NCBI GenBank assembly: GCA_035555675.1
Contig: DATMGH010000095.1
Span: 1 to 64,000, forward strand
Reading direction: 5' to 3'
From: Solirubrobacter sp035555675
GTDB lineage: Bacteria > Actinomycetota > Thermoleophilia > Solirubrobacterales > Solirubrobacteraceae
DNA length: 64,000 nt
The notes below the pieces were generated by a model. That model was not told the origin of the DNA. It saw only the letters and a program-made list of their open reading frames with translations, and made no database searches. Of this stretch, positions 7,642-16,044 are shown one piece after another (within the stretch, counting starts at the first letter, position 1; every line of letters begins with the position of its first letter). A program made the translations under genes and the position numbers.

Positions 7642-8570
7642 GCCCATCCGCTCCCCCTCGCCAGCTTCGCCGTATTGAGATCCACCCAGACGCCGGTCGC
7701 CCCGCGCCGGTCCGCGAGGCCGAGCGCGACCACCGTCCCCGCCAGCACGGCGGCGCCGAGCAGCTGCGTCCCGCTCGGCACGGTCCCGAACGCGATCGCG
7801 TTGACGCCCAGCGCGGTCAGCGGAAACGCCAGCTCGAGCAGCGTCGCGGTCGCCGCCGGCGTCGAGCGCAGGCCGCGGTAGTAGAGCAGCAGCGCGGCCA
7901 GCCCCGGCACGAGCGCCAGCCCGACCAGCGCCGGCAGGTCGCCGGCGCTCGCCTGCACGCCGTCGCCGAGCGCCACCAGCAGGATGAACGCGACCGGCAG
8001 CCCGCACAGGAACCGCAGCCCGGCCAGCTGCGCCGGTGCGACCTTCACGCCCGCGAAGCGCCCGAGCACGGTCCCGAGCGCCCACAGCAGCGCCGCGCCG
8101 GCGCCGAGCGCGGCGGGCACGAGCTGCTCGACCGACGCGTCCCCGGGCGACGCGAACGCGACCAGGTAGCTGGCGCCCAGCGCCACGGCCAAGAAGACGA
8201 AGTAGCGCGGCCGCAGCCGCTCGCCCAGCAGCGCGTACGCCGCGCCCGCGGCGAACACCGGCTGGAGCTTCTGCAGCAGCAGCGGCGTCGTCGGGTCGCC
8301 GTGCTTGAACGCCTCCGTGAACAGCACGGTCGCGGCGACCGACGAGCCGCCGCCGATCAGCCCGACCGCCAGCCACTCGCGCGCGCCCAGCACGCGCAGC
8401 GAGCGCCACGCCGGCACGACCAGCACGAGCGCGACCGCGCCCAGCAGCACGTGCTCCCAGAACACGACCTCGACCGCCGGCAGGTCGGCCGCCAGCCCGC
8501 GCCGGAAGAGCGCGTCGGTGCCCCACAGTGCCGCCCCGAAGGCGACCAGCAGCGCCCCGGTGCGCTTCAC
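7638..8570 (-). CDS. EamA/DMT-family transporter
   Basis: 310 residues with about ten hydrophobic helices in two EamA repeats; it opens GALLVAFGAALWGTDALFRR and contains PLLLQKLQPVFAAGAAYALLGE, typical of drug/metabolite exporters. It probably moves a pathway metabolite across the membrane. The GTG start overlaps the stop of the SRPBCC gene (GTGA) and its stop overlaps the M20 start (ATGA), so all three are one coupled unit. Confidence 0.85.
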   Translation of the reverse strand: MKRTGALLVAFGAALWGTDALFRRGLAADLPAVEVVFWEHVLLGAVALVLVVPAWRSLRVLGAREWLAVGLIGGGSSVAATVLFTEAFKHGDPTTPLLLQKLQPVFAAGAAYALLGERLRPRYFVFLAVALGASYLVAFASPGDASVEQLVPAALGAGAALLWALGTVLGRFAGVKVAPAQLAGLRFLCGLPVAFILLVALGDGVQASAGDLPALVGLALVPGLAALLLYYRGLRSTPAATATLLELAFPLTALGVNAIAFGTVPSGTQLLGAAVLAGTVVALGLADRRGATGVWVDLNTAKLARGSGWA

Positions 8571-9016
8571 GCCAGCGCCCGCTCCGCGCTGGCGAAGAAC
8601 TCCGACAGCACTTTCGACGCCTTCTTACGGATCGACGAGGCGCCGAGCGACGCCGGCCGCCCCGTGACCTCGTACGCACCGTGCACGTCGACCGCGGTGC
8701 CCTCGCCGTCGTCGCTGAGCGCGAGCGTGACCTCGATCGTCAGCCGCGAGCCGATCTGCCGGTCCTCACCGTCGGCGTGCGCGCGCAGCAGCGCCGCCTC
8801 GACGCGCTCGCCGACGCCGATGTCGAGGTCGGCGCGCAACTTGAAGGGTCCCATGCGGTCCTCGAGCAGCGCGGTGTAGCGCTCGCCGGGCTCGACCGTC
8901 TCGGCCGCGCCCACGATCGAGATCCACGAGAGCACGGTCGGGATGTCGCTGACCGTGGTCCACACCGCGGGCCGGCTCGCGGCGAGCCGCACGGTCTCCT
9001 GGAACTCCTGGCGCAC
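8567..9016 (-). CDS. SRPBCC / CoxG-like protein
   Basis: 149 residues of the START-like hydrophobic-pocket fold. Features include a VWTTVSDIPTVLSWISIVG N-terminal segment and an internal DVHGAYEVTGRPASLG, close to CoxG (carbon monoxide dehydrogenase subunit G) proteins, which accompany molybdenum hydroxylases. The GTG at 9016 is chosen because GGGAGG lies eight bases upstream; an earlier in-frame GTG at 9058 would put the regulatory motif at 9036-9052 inside the coding region. First gene of the leftward unit that runs to 3798. Confidence 0.78.
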   Translation of the reverse strand: MRQEFQETVRLAASRPAVWTTVSDIPTVLSWISIVGAAETVEPGERYTALLEDRMGPFKLRADLDIGVGERVEAALLRAHADGEDRQIGSRLTIEVTLALSDDGEGTAVDVHGAYEVTGRPASLGASSIRKKASKVLSEFFASAERALA

Positions 9017-9035
9017 AGCGTCGACCTCCCGATTC

Positions 9036-9052
9036 GGATATTGGATACGATC
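9036..9052. promoter_or_regulatory. Shared operator copy 1, upstream of the SRPBCC/amidase operon
   Basis: GGATATTGGATACGATC on the plus strand contains ATATTGGATACGAT (9038-9051), matching three other copies in this island. It lies between the MFS stop and the Shine-Dalgarno of the SRPBCC gene, so it could control transcription of the 9016-3798 unit. Confidence 0.65.
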
Positions 9053-10232
9053 ATACACGATCGGGTGCGGCGCGGCGCGACAGCAGCGGGTCCAGCTGCC
9101 GTATCGGCCGCAGCAGCGGCACCGTCGCCAGCGTCGCCGCGCCGACGAGCGCGAACGCCGCCGGCACCGGCACCGCCACGATCAGCGCGCCCATCGCCAG
9201 CGGCGCGACCAGCTTGCCCGCGTTGCGCGTCATCCCGCTCACCGCGACCAGCCCGGCGCGCACGCTGGCCGGCGCCGCCTCGGTCACCAGCGCGTTCTGC
9301 ACCACGGTCAGCATCCCGTCGCCGAGCCCGAACGCGACCGCGATCGGCAGCGCCACCTGCCAGCTCGGCGCCAGCGCGAAGGCGCCGAGCGAGCACGCCA
9401 GCACGACCACCGCGGCGCACAACAGCAGCGACGCCGGCGCCCGCTGCAGGATCCGCACGACGACGACGTTGACCGCGGCCGCGACGCCGGACGCGACGCT
9501 CAGCACCAGCGCGCCCTGCGCCAGCGACGCGCCGGTCGCGTCCACCAGCAGCAGCGGCAGGTACGCGATCAGCGCGAACTTGCACACGAAGCGCAGGAAC
9601 CCCGCGACCAGCACGCCCGGCATGCCCGGCTGGCGCACCGCCTCGCGCAGCTCGCGCGCGTAGTCGGCGTTCGCCACCTCGGCGCGCGTGTCGTCGAGGA
9701 TCAGCACGCCCGCCAGCGCGAGCGGCGCCAGCGCGCCCTGCGCACCGATCGCCGCCTGCCAGCTGAGCGTCGCCAGCGCCGCGCCCACCAGCGGCAGCAC
9801 GAACTCCCCGACCGAGAGCGCCACCTGCCGGTGCGACTGTGCGCGCAGCTGTGCCGTCCCGTGCAGCACGTCGCCGATCAGCGTCATGCTCAGCGGCATC
9901 AGCGCGCCGAAGCCGATGCCCTGCAGGAACCGCAGGCCGAGCAGCGCCCAGTAGTCCGTCAGCGGCGCCTGCGCCGCGCCCGCGACGGCGTACAGCAAGG
10001 CCATCGTGACGAACACGCGGCGGCGGCCGTAGCGGTCGGCCGCGTAGCCGAGCGGGACGGCGAACACGACCGCCGGCAGCATGTACGCCGCCGTGAAGAG
10101 ACCGAGCTGCGCGTCGGAGATGTCGAGGTCGGCGCCGAGCGCCGGCACCGCCGCGGCGATGCCCTGGACGCCGAACAGCGTCCCGACCGCGGCCGCGATC
10201 GCCAGCCAGACGTAGGCGCGAGCGCGGGCCAT
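9051..10232 (-). CDS. MFS transporter
   Basis: 393 residues with about twelve helices. The MFS loop signature appears as GYAADRYGRRRVFV after helix 2, and the family start MARARAYVWLAIAAAVGTLFGVQG is typical of aromatic-acid/nitrate-type importers or drug-type exporters. It starts three bases after the GntR stop, so regulator and transporter are co-transcribed. A substrate importer or product exporter for the island is the natural guess. Confidence 0.88.
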   Translation of the reverse strand: MARARAYVWLAIAAAVGTLFGVQGIAAAVPALGADLDISDAQLGLFTAAYMLPAVVFAVPLGYAADRYGRRRVFVTMALLYAVAGAAQAPLTDYWALLGLRFLQGIGFGALMPLSMTLIGDVLHGTAQLRAQSHRQVALSVGEFVLPLVGAALATLSWQAAIGAQGALAPLALAGVLILDDTRAEVANADYARELREAVRQPGMPGVLVAGFLRFVCKFALIAYLPLLLVDATGASLAQGALVLSVASGVAAAVNVVVVRILQRAPASLLLCAAVVVLACSLGAFALAPSWQVALPIAVAFGLGDGMLTVVQNALVTEAAPASVRAGLVAVSGMTRNAGKLVAPLAMGALIVAVPVPAAFALVGAATLATVPLLRPIRQLDPLLSRRAAPDRV

Positions 10233-10235
10233 CGC

Positions 10236-10946
10236 CTACGCCGGCGTCTGCGCGTCTTCCTCCATCAGCGCCACGAGCTCGTCGCACACGTGCTGCAGGT
10301 GCGACTGCAGCCAGTTGACGGCGCTGTCGATGTCGCCGGACTTGATGAACTCGATCAGGTGCAGGTGGTCGCGCTGGCCGGGGCGGCTGACGTAGTCGAC
10401 CTTGCGCTCGAGCCAGTAGCGGCCCGCCTCGGCCCGCAGCCGCTCGATCAGCCCGACCGTGCGCGCGTGGTGCTCGCCGTCGTAGAGCTCCGCGTAGAAC
10501 TCGTTGCGGCGCGTCAGGAACTCCTCGCCGTCCTGGATCTCGTTGAGCTCGCGCGCGAGCTGCTCGAGGTGCTCCAGGCGCTCGGGCGTCATCGCCGTGA
10601 TCGCCTTGCGCAGCGCGTGCGCCTCCAGCAGCGCGCGCAGCTCGTAGATCTCGCGCATCTCGTCGGGCGAGAGCTTGTTGACCACCGCGCCGCGGTACGG
10701 GTTGAACGTGATCAGCCCGTCGGCCTCGAGCTGCAGCAGCGCCGAGCGGACCGGGATCCGCGACACGCCGATGGCCTCCGCGAGCTGGTCCTGGCGCAGC
10801 CGCTCGCCGGGCTGGAAGACGCCCTTGAGGATGCCTTCGCGCAGGACCTCGTAGACCATGTCGCCCACGGTCCGGAATTGGCGGCTGTTACGGGCGACGA
10901 TCGAGCGGAAGCGCTCGCCGTCAAGGGTGATCTCGGGTTCAGACAC
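10236..10946 (-). CDS. GntR-family transcriptional regulator with FCD ligand domain
   Basis: 236 residues. The N-terminal winged helix (about 26-95) contains LREGILKGVFQPGERLRQDQ, AIGVSRIPVRSALLQLEADG and GAVVNKLSPDEMREIYELR, followed by an all-helical FCD effector domain with metal-ligand-type Asp/His residues (EHHARTVGLIERLR, RDHLHLIEFIKSGD). FCD regulators usually sense small carboxylic acids. The GTG start overlaps the molybdenum-subunit stop by eight bases. As the only DNA-binding regulator in 3.8-29.5 kb, it is the simplest candidate to bind the four GGATAC operators. Confidence 0.92.
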   Translation of the reverse strand: MSEPEITLDGERFRSIVARNSRQFRTVGDMVYEVLREGILKGVFQPGERLRQDQLAEAIGVSRIPVRSALLQLEADGLITFNPYRGAVVNKLSPDEMREIYELRALLEAHALRKAITAMTPERLEHLEQLARELNEIQDGEEFLTRRNEFYAELYDGEHHARTVGLIERLRAEAGRYWLERKVDYVSRPGQRDHLHLIEFIKSGDIDSAVNWLQSHLQHVCDELVALMEEDAQTPA

Positions 10947-13131
10947 GGGACGCCTCGACCTGCGCCAGCCGCCACACGCGCTCCGGGGTCAATGGGAGCT
11001 CGTGCGGGTAGCGGCCCAGCACGCGTCCGACCGCGGCGGCCACCGCCGCCCCGACCGGGTTCAAGGATCCTTCGCCGGCGCCCTTGGCACCGTAGGGGCC
11101 GATGCCGTCGCGACGTTCGACGACGATCTGATCCAACCGTTCAGGAAGATCGCTGCACCGAGGCACTCTGTAGTCCACCACGTTTGGATTGGCCAGCGTC
11201 TGGCCATCGTAGACAAGCCGTTCGGACAGAGCGGCGCCGAGCCCCATCGTGGCCGCGCCGAGGTCCTGCCCGTGGACCAGCGCAGGGTTGATCGCGAAGC
11301 CCACGTCACCGACCGTCGTGAGCTGCTCGACGCGCACGCGGCCGGTCTCGCGATCGACCGCCGCGACGACGCCGCTGCACCCGATCTCCCAGAACGGCGG
11401 CATCGCCTGGAACTCGCCGTGGCGGCGCACGGTGCCGACGCCGATGATCTCGCCGCCGGCGCCGAAGAAGCGCTTGATCGCCACCTCGTACGGCACGTCC
11501 TCGCCGCCGGCGAGCTCGCGCGCCTGGCGCTTGGCGTCCGCGCAGGCGGCCTGCAGCGAGCGCCCGACCAACGTGGTGGTGCGGCTCGCGCCGGTGGTCC
11601 GCTCGTACGGCGTCACCCCGGTGTCAGCGGCCACGATCGCCACCTTCTCCAGCGGCAGGTCCAGTTCCTCGGCGAGGATCTGAGTGAGGACGGTGCGCGA
11701 CCCCTGGCCGAGCTCGGTCGCCCCCACCGCCGCCGACGCGGAACCGTCAGCGTGCAGACGCACCATCGCCACCGAGGTCGGGTGCGCGCCGGCGTCCGAC
11801 GCCGAGATCCCGAACCCGATCCCGCGCCCCTCGGGCGCGTCCGGCCAGCCGAGCGAGCGTGCCAGCAGCTCGAGGTCGGCGGGCAGGTCGGCGTCGATCC
11901 CGCGCTTGCCCGGCAGGATCTCCTCACCGGGCCGCACGACGTTGTGCAGCCGGATCGCGAACGGGTCGAGGCCGAGCCGGTCGGCCGCCTCGTCCATCTG
12001 CAGCTCGCCCGCCAGGTTGCCCTGCGGCGCCCCGAACCCACGCAGTGAGGACGCGGGCACCGTGTTGGTGAAGACGGAACGAACCCGCACGCGGACCGCG
12101 CCGATGCGGTAGGGCCCGAAGCAGCGGTTCGCGAGCTTGGCGCACACGACCGGGCTGTTGTCCGTGTAGGCGCCGGAGTCCATGACGACGTCGAAGTCGC
12201 GCGCCAGCAGTGTGCCGTCGGCGGCGAACGCGCTGCGCGCCCGGATGCGCGCGCCGTCGGAGCGGGTGGTGAGGATCGACTCCTCGACGCTGAGCGCGAC
12301 CCGCACCGGCCGGCCGGTGACGTACGCGCCGAGCGCCGCCAGCGGCTCGACCTTCGTGTACGACTTGGTGCCGTAGCCGCCGCCGACGTACGGCACGACC
12401 ACGCGCACGCGGGCCAGCGGGAGGCTGAAGATCCGCGCCAGGTCCTCGCGGACCATGTACGGGTGCTGGGCGGTCGAGTAGACGACCAGCGAGCCCTCCT
12501 CGAACGAGGCGATGCTGTTGTAGGGCTCCATCGCGTAGCCGTAGAGCATCGGGTAGCGGTACTCGCCCTCCAGCACCAGGTCGGCCGCCTCGAACGCGGC
12601 GGTCACGTCGCCCCAGCCGTACTCGGCGGCCGCGCACAGGTTGCCGGCGAGCCCGTCGCCGCCACTGTCGAGCCCCTCGTCGCGCGTGCCGGCGACCCGC
12701 TCGGGGTGCAGCAGCGGCGCGCCGTCGGCGAGCGCCGCCTCGGCGTCCATCACCGCGGGCAGGTCCTCGTAGTCGACGCGGATCGTCCGCGCGGCGCGCT
12801 CGGCGGCGCGGCGCGTCTCGGCGACGACGAGCGCGATCGGCTCGCCGTGGTAGCGGACGGTGTCGATCGCCAGCGCCGGATGGTCGCGGACGACGTGGCC
12901 GAAGCGCGGGTCCAGCGGGGCGACGTTCGTGCCGGTGCAGACGGCCAGGACACCCGGGACGGCCTCCGCCTCGGCGGTGTCGATCGAGCGGATGCGCGCG
13001 TGCGCACGTTCGGCCCGGGCGACGACGCCGTGCGTCATGCCCGGCACCGTGAGGTCGAGCGCGTAGCGCGCGCGGCCGGTGACCTTCACCTCGCCGTCCA
13101 GGCGCGGGACGGACGTGCCGGCGACGTTCAT
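10939..13131 (-). CDS. Molybdenum hydroxylase large subunit (xanthine dehydrogenase family)
   Basis: 730 residues binding the molybdopterin cofactor, the catalytic subunit that hydroxylates heterocycles or aldehydes with water as oxygen donor. Visible are the N-terminal GEVKVTGRARYALDLTVPGM, the GGGYGTKSYTKVEPLAALGA and SLRGFGAPQGNLAGELQMD cofactor regions, and the C-terminal GAKGAGEG with the catalytic Glu. It lacks the CoxL active-site Cys loop I would expect of true form-I CO dehydrogenase. The start ATG overlaps the 2Fe-2S subunit stop as ATGA. Third gene of a FAD / 2Fe-2S / Mo operon. Confidence 0.92.
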   Translation of the reverse strand: MNVAGTSVPRLDGEVKVTGRARYALDLTVPGMTHGVVARAERAHARIRSIDTAEAEAVPGVLAVCTGTNVAPLDPRFGHVVRDHPALAIDTVRYHGEPIALVVAETRRAAERAARTIRVDYEDLPAVMDAEAALADGAPLLHPERVAGTRDEGLDSGGDGLAGNLCAAAEYGWGDVTAAFEAADLVLEGEYRYPMLYGYAMEPYNSIASFEEGSLVVYSTAQHPYMVREDLARIFSLPLARVRVVVPYVGGGYGTKSYTKVEPLAALGAYVTGRPVRVALSVEESILTTRSDGARIRARSAFAADGTLLARDFDVVMDSGAYTDNSPVVCAKLANRCFGPYRIGAVRVRVRSVFTNTVPASSLRGFGAPQGNLAGELQMDEAADRLGLDPFAIRLHNVVRPGEEILPGKRGIDADLPADLELLARSLGWPDAPEGRGIGFGISASDAGAHPTSVAMVRLHADGSASAAVGATELGQGSRTVLTQILAEELDLPLEKVAIVAADTGVTPYERTTGASRTTTLVGRSLQAACADAKRQARELAGGEDVPYEVAIKRFFGAGGEIIGVGTVRRHGEFQAMPPFWEIGCSGVVAAVDRETGRVRVEQLTTVGDVGFAINPALVHGQDLGAATMGLGAALSERLVYDGQTLANPNVVDYRVPRCSDLPERLDQIVVERRDGIGPYGAKGAGEGSLNPVGAAVAAAVGRVLGRYPHELPLTPERVWRLAQVEASRV

Positions 13132-13586
13132 GCCGAGGCCGCCAGGATCGCGTCCACGATCGGCTCGTAGCCCGTGCAGCGGCAGATGCTGCCCTCGAGC
13201 CAGTGGATGACCTCCTCGCGCGTCGGGCTCGGGTTCTGCTCCAGCAGCGCCTTCGCGGTCATGACCATGCCGGGCGTGCAGAACCCGCACTGCAGCGCGG
13301 AATGCTGCAGGAACGCCCGCTGGACGGGATGCAGCTCGCCGCCGGCGTCGAGATGCTCGACCGTCTCCACGGCGCCGCCGTCGAGCTCCACCGCGAGCGT
13401 GGTGCACGCGCTCACCGGCAGCCCGTTGAGCTGCACCGTGCACGCGCCGCAGATCTCCATCTCGCAGCTCGGCTTGGCGCCGGTCAGCCCCATGTCGCGC
13501 AGCAGGTCGAGCAGCAGCGTCGCGTTGTCGACCCGCAGCGTCAGCTCGCGGCCGTTGATGCGGCCGGTGATCGTCGTCGCGGTCAT
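13128..13586 (-). CDS. Molybdenum hydroxylase 2Fe-2S subunit
   Basis: 152 residues carrying two [2Fe-2S] clusters that pass electrons from the Mo centre to FAD. Plant-type cluster ligands are Cys41, Cys46, Cys49 and Cys61; the second set is Cys100, Cys103, Cys135 and Cys137 (QCGFCTPG and CRCTGY). Length is normal for the CoxS/NdhS-type small subunit. ATGA overlaps join it to both neighbours. Confidence 0.95.
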   Translation of the reverse strand: MTATTITGRINGRELTLRVDNATLLLDLLRDMGLTGAKPSCEMEICGACTVQLNGLPVSACTTLAVELDGGAVETVEHLDAGGELHPVQRAFLQHSALQCGFCTPGMVMTAKALLEQNPSPTREEVIHWLEGSICRCTGYEPIVDAILAASA

Positions 13587-14425
13587 CCCTCTCCCCTGAG
13601 CGCCAGGACCGCGCGCTGGGCCAGCACGCCGGTCAGGTGTCGCTTGTACGCCTCGCTGCCGGACAGGTCGTCGACCGGCTCCACCGCCTCGGCGGCGGCC
13701 GCGGCCAGCGCCGCCAGCGCGTCCGGATCGTCGTACGCCGCGCCGGCCAGGGCGTCGGCGGGAATCCGGACCGGGCGCTCGTCGACGGCGCCCGCGACGA
13801 CGACCGGTGCGCCGTCGAAGACGCGGCCGTCGAGCCGCCCGGCCGCGGCCACGCCGACCGCCGGGCGCTCGAGCACCTGGAACTTGCGGTACGCGGCCCG
13901 CACCGCACCGTCGACCGGCACGATCACGGCCTCGATCAGCTCGTCCTCGCCGAGCTCGGTCTCGTATGGGCCGGTAAGGAAGTCCTCCACCGGCAGCTCG
14001 CGGCTCGCGCTCGCGCCCACGAGCGCCACGCGCGCGCCGAGCGCCACCAGCAGCGCCGGCGGGTCGGCGTGCGGCTCGCCGAACGCGAGGTTGCCGGCCA
14101 GCGTCCCCGCGGCGCGCACGCGCACGTTGGCGACGTGGCGCTCGAGGTGCGCGAGCGCCGGCAGGTCCGGCAGCGTCTCCAGCTCGCGGTGCGTGACCGC
14201 GGCGCCGATGCGCAGCTCACCGTCGCGGCGTTCGATCCCGCGCAGCGCCGGGATCCGCTTGACGTCGATCAGGTGCTCGTACTCGAGCACGCCGAGCTTC
14301 ATCGCCAGCAGCAGCTCCGTCCCGCCGGCGTAGAGCGCGGCCGTGTCACCGAGCTCGGCCCGCAGCGCCGCGGCCTCGGCCACGGTGGTCGGGCGGTGCA
14401 GCTCGAAGTCGGTCGGCAGCAGCAT
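13583..14425 (-). CDS. Molybdenum hydroxylase FAD-binding subunit
   Basis: 280 residues of the CoxM/xanthine dehydrogenase FAD type. AGGTELLLAM and TLAGNLAFGEPHADPP are the two FAD pyrophosphate motifs; the CO-dehydrogenase C-terminal helical domain follows. It is the first gene of the Mo-hydroxylase operon. No Shine-Dalgarno precedes the ATG, and the operator at 14434-14448 lies 9 bases upstream, so the transcript may be leaderless and repressed directly by the bound regulator. Confidence 0.92.
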   Translation of the reverse strand: MLLPTDFELHRPTTVAEAAALRAELGDTAALYAGGTELLLAMKLGVLEYEHLIDVKRIPALRGIERRDGELRIGAAVTHRELETLPDLPALAHLERHVANVRVRAAGTLAGNLAFGEPHADPPALLVALGARVALVGASASRELPVEDFLTGPYETELGEDELIEAVIVPVDGAVRAAYRKFQVLERPAVGVAAAGRLDGRVFDGAPVVVAGAVDERPVRIPADALAGAAYDDPDALAALAAAAAEAVEPVDDLSGSEAYKRHLTGVLAQRAVLALRGEG

Positions 14426-14433
14426 ACGATTGG

Positions 14434-14448
14434 ATTTTGGATACTATC
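14434..14448. promoter_or_regulatory. Shared operator copy 2, in the divergent Mo-hydroxylase / aldehyde dehydrogenase promoter
   Basis: ATTTTGGATACTATC matches the island consensus. It sits in the 56-base gap between two divergent genes, so one bound protein could control both directions. Confidence 0.6.
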
Positions 14449-14481
14449 AGTTGCATCCGTCGGAGTGAGGAGGCTCGACCC

Positions 14482-15978
14482 GTGCAGGCACAGGCCGCGA
14501 CACCGGAGATCTCGACCGCGACGCTGGTCGCCGCGGCACCCGCGCGCCCCTGGATCGGCGGGCGCTTCGCCGACGCCGCCGGGCCGCGGGTCGATGACCA
14601 CGCGCCCGCCACCGGCGAGCGCCTGGCGAGCGTCGTCCTCGCCGGCATCGCCGACGTCGACGCGGCGGTCGCCGCCGCCCGCGCCGCGCAGCCCGCGTGG
14701 GCAGCGCTCTCGATCCGCGAGCGCGCCGAGCGCATCGAAGCGCTGGCGGACCGTGTGCTGGCCGCCGCCGAGCGGTTCGGCCGGCTCGATTCGCGTGACA
14801 CCGGCAGCCCGCTGACGCCGATGACCACCGGCGCGCGCAAGGGCGCGCTCTACCTCAAGCAGATCGCGGGCGTCGCGCTCGAGCTGCAGGGGCGGACGAT
14901 CCCGGCCTCGGCCAGCGGCTGGCACCTGACGCGGCGTGCGCCCTGGGGCGTCGTCGGCGCGATCACCGCCTACAACCACCCGACGCTCTACGCCTGCCAG
15001 AAGAGCGGCCCGGCGCTGATCGCCGGCAACACGATCGTGATCAAGCCGTCCGAGCAGGCGCCGCTGTCGACGCTGCTGTTCGCGTCGCTGACCGAGGACC
15101 TGCTGCCGCCCGGCGTGCTCAACGTCGTCCCCGGCCACGCCGAGGCGGGCGCCGCGCTGGTGGCGCACCCGGACGTCGCGCGCGTCTCGTTCACCGGCTC
15201 GGTCGCCACCGGCCTGCGCGTCCAGCGGACGATCGCGGACGCGGGCCGGATCAAGAGCGTGCAGATGGAGCTGGGCGGCAAGAACCCGATCCTCGTCTTC
15301 CCCGACACCGACCCCGCCCAGGCCGCCGACGCGACCGTGCGCGGCATGAACTTCATGCGCGTGCAGGGTCAGAGCTGCGGCTCGACGTCGCGTCTGATCG
15401 TCCACCGCGACGTCCGCGACGCGGTCGCCGAGGAGATCGTCGCGCGCGTCGGCCGGATCGCGATCGGGCTGCCGGAGGCCGACGGCACCCAGATGGGCTC
15501 GCTGATCTCGCCCGAGCACCGCGACCGCGTGCTCGGCTTCGTCGCGGACGCGCGCGCCGACGGCGCCGAGTTGCTGGCCGGCGGCGGCGCTCCCGCCGAC
15601 CCGGTGCTGGCCGGCGGCGCCTACGTCGCGCCGACCGTGTTCGGCGCCGTGACGCCCGAGCACCGGCTGGCGCGCGAGGAGGTCTTCGGCCCGGTGCTGG
15701 CGATCATGGACTTCACCGACGAGGCGGACGCGATCGCGCTCGCCAACGCCACCGACTACGGGCTCACCGCGAGCGTCTGGACGAGCGACATCGACCGCGC
15801 GCTGCGCACGGTCGACGCACTCGAGGCCGGCTACGTGTGGGTCAACGACGTCGAGACGCGCTACACCGGCGTGCCGTTCGGCGGCTGGAAGCAGTCCGGG
15901 CTGGGGAGCGAGCAGAGCCTGCTCGACGACCTCGAGCAGTGCACGCACAGCAAAGCTGTGAACATCGCGGTCCGATGA
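14482..15978 (+). CDS. NAD(P)-dependent aldehyde dehydrogenase
   Basis: 498 residues. Oxidises an aldehyde to the acid. The catalytic Cys is in GQSCGSTSRL, the general-base Glu in QMELGGKNP, and the cofactor motif is FTGSVATG. GTG at 14482 has AGGAGG eight bases upstream and is preferred to the in-frame ATG at 14437, which lies in the operator. It is divergent from the hydroxylase operon and 66 bases ahead of the hydroxy-acid oxidase gene. Which aldehyde it uses is unknown; betaine-aldehyde-like sequence features do not settle it. Confidence 0.93.
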   Translation: MQAQAATPEISTATLVAAAPARPWIGGRFADAAGPRVDDHAPATGERLASVVLAGIADVDAAVAAARAAQPAWAALSIRERAERIEALADRVLAAAERFGRLDSRDTGSPLTPMTTGARKGALYLKQIAGVALELQGRTIPASASGWHLTRRAPWGVVGAITAYNHPTLYACQKSGPALIAGNTIVIKPSEQAPLSTLLFASLTEDLLPPGVLNVVPGHAEAGAALVAHPDVARVSFTGSVATGLRVQRTIADAGRIKSVQMELGGKNPILVFPDTDPAQAADATVRGMNFMRVQGQSCGSTSRLIVHRDVRDAVAEEIVARVGRIAIGLPEADGTQMGSLISPEHRDRVLGFVADARADGAELLAGGGAPADPVLAGGAYVAPTVFGAVTPEHRLAREEVFGPVLAIMDFTDEADAIALANATDYGLTASVWTSDIDRALRTVDALEAGYVWVNDVETRYTGVPFGGWKQSGLGSEQSLLDDLEQCTHSKAVNIAVR

Positions 15979-16044
15979 CGAGCCTGGCCAGCGCCACGTG
16001 ACCCCGACCGCAGGTTTCAGGCATCGCGAAGCGGAGGTCGCCCG

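Noticed and set aside
9017..9058. Earlier in-frame GTG (9058) for the SRPBCC protein
   Set aside because: It would place the conserved operator inside the coding region, and GGGAGG points to the GTG at 9016.
10939..14425. True carbon monoxide dehydrogenase (CoxMSL)
   Set aside because: The large subunit does not show the expected CoxL active-site loop, and the context is organic catabolism; kept as a generic Mo-hydroxylase.
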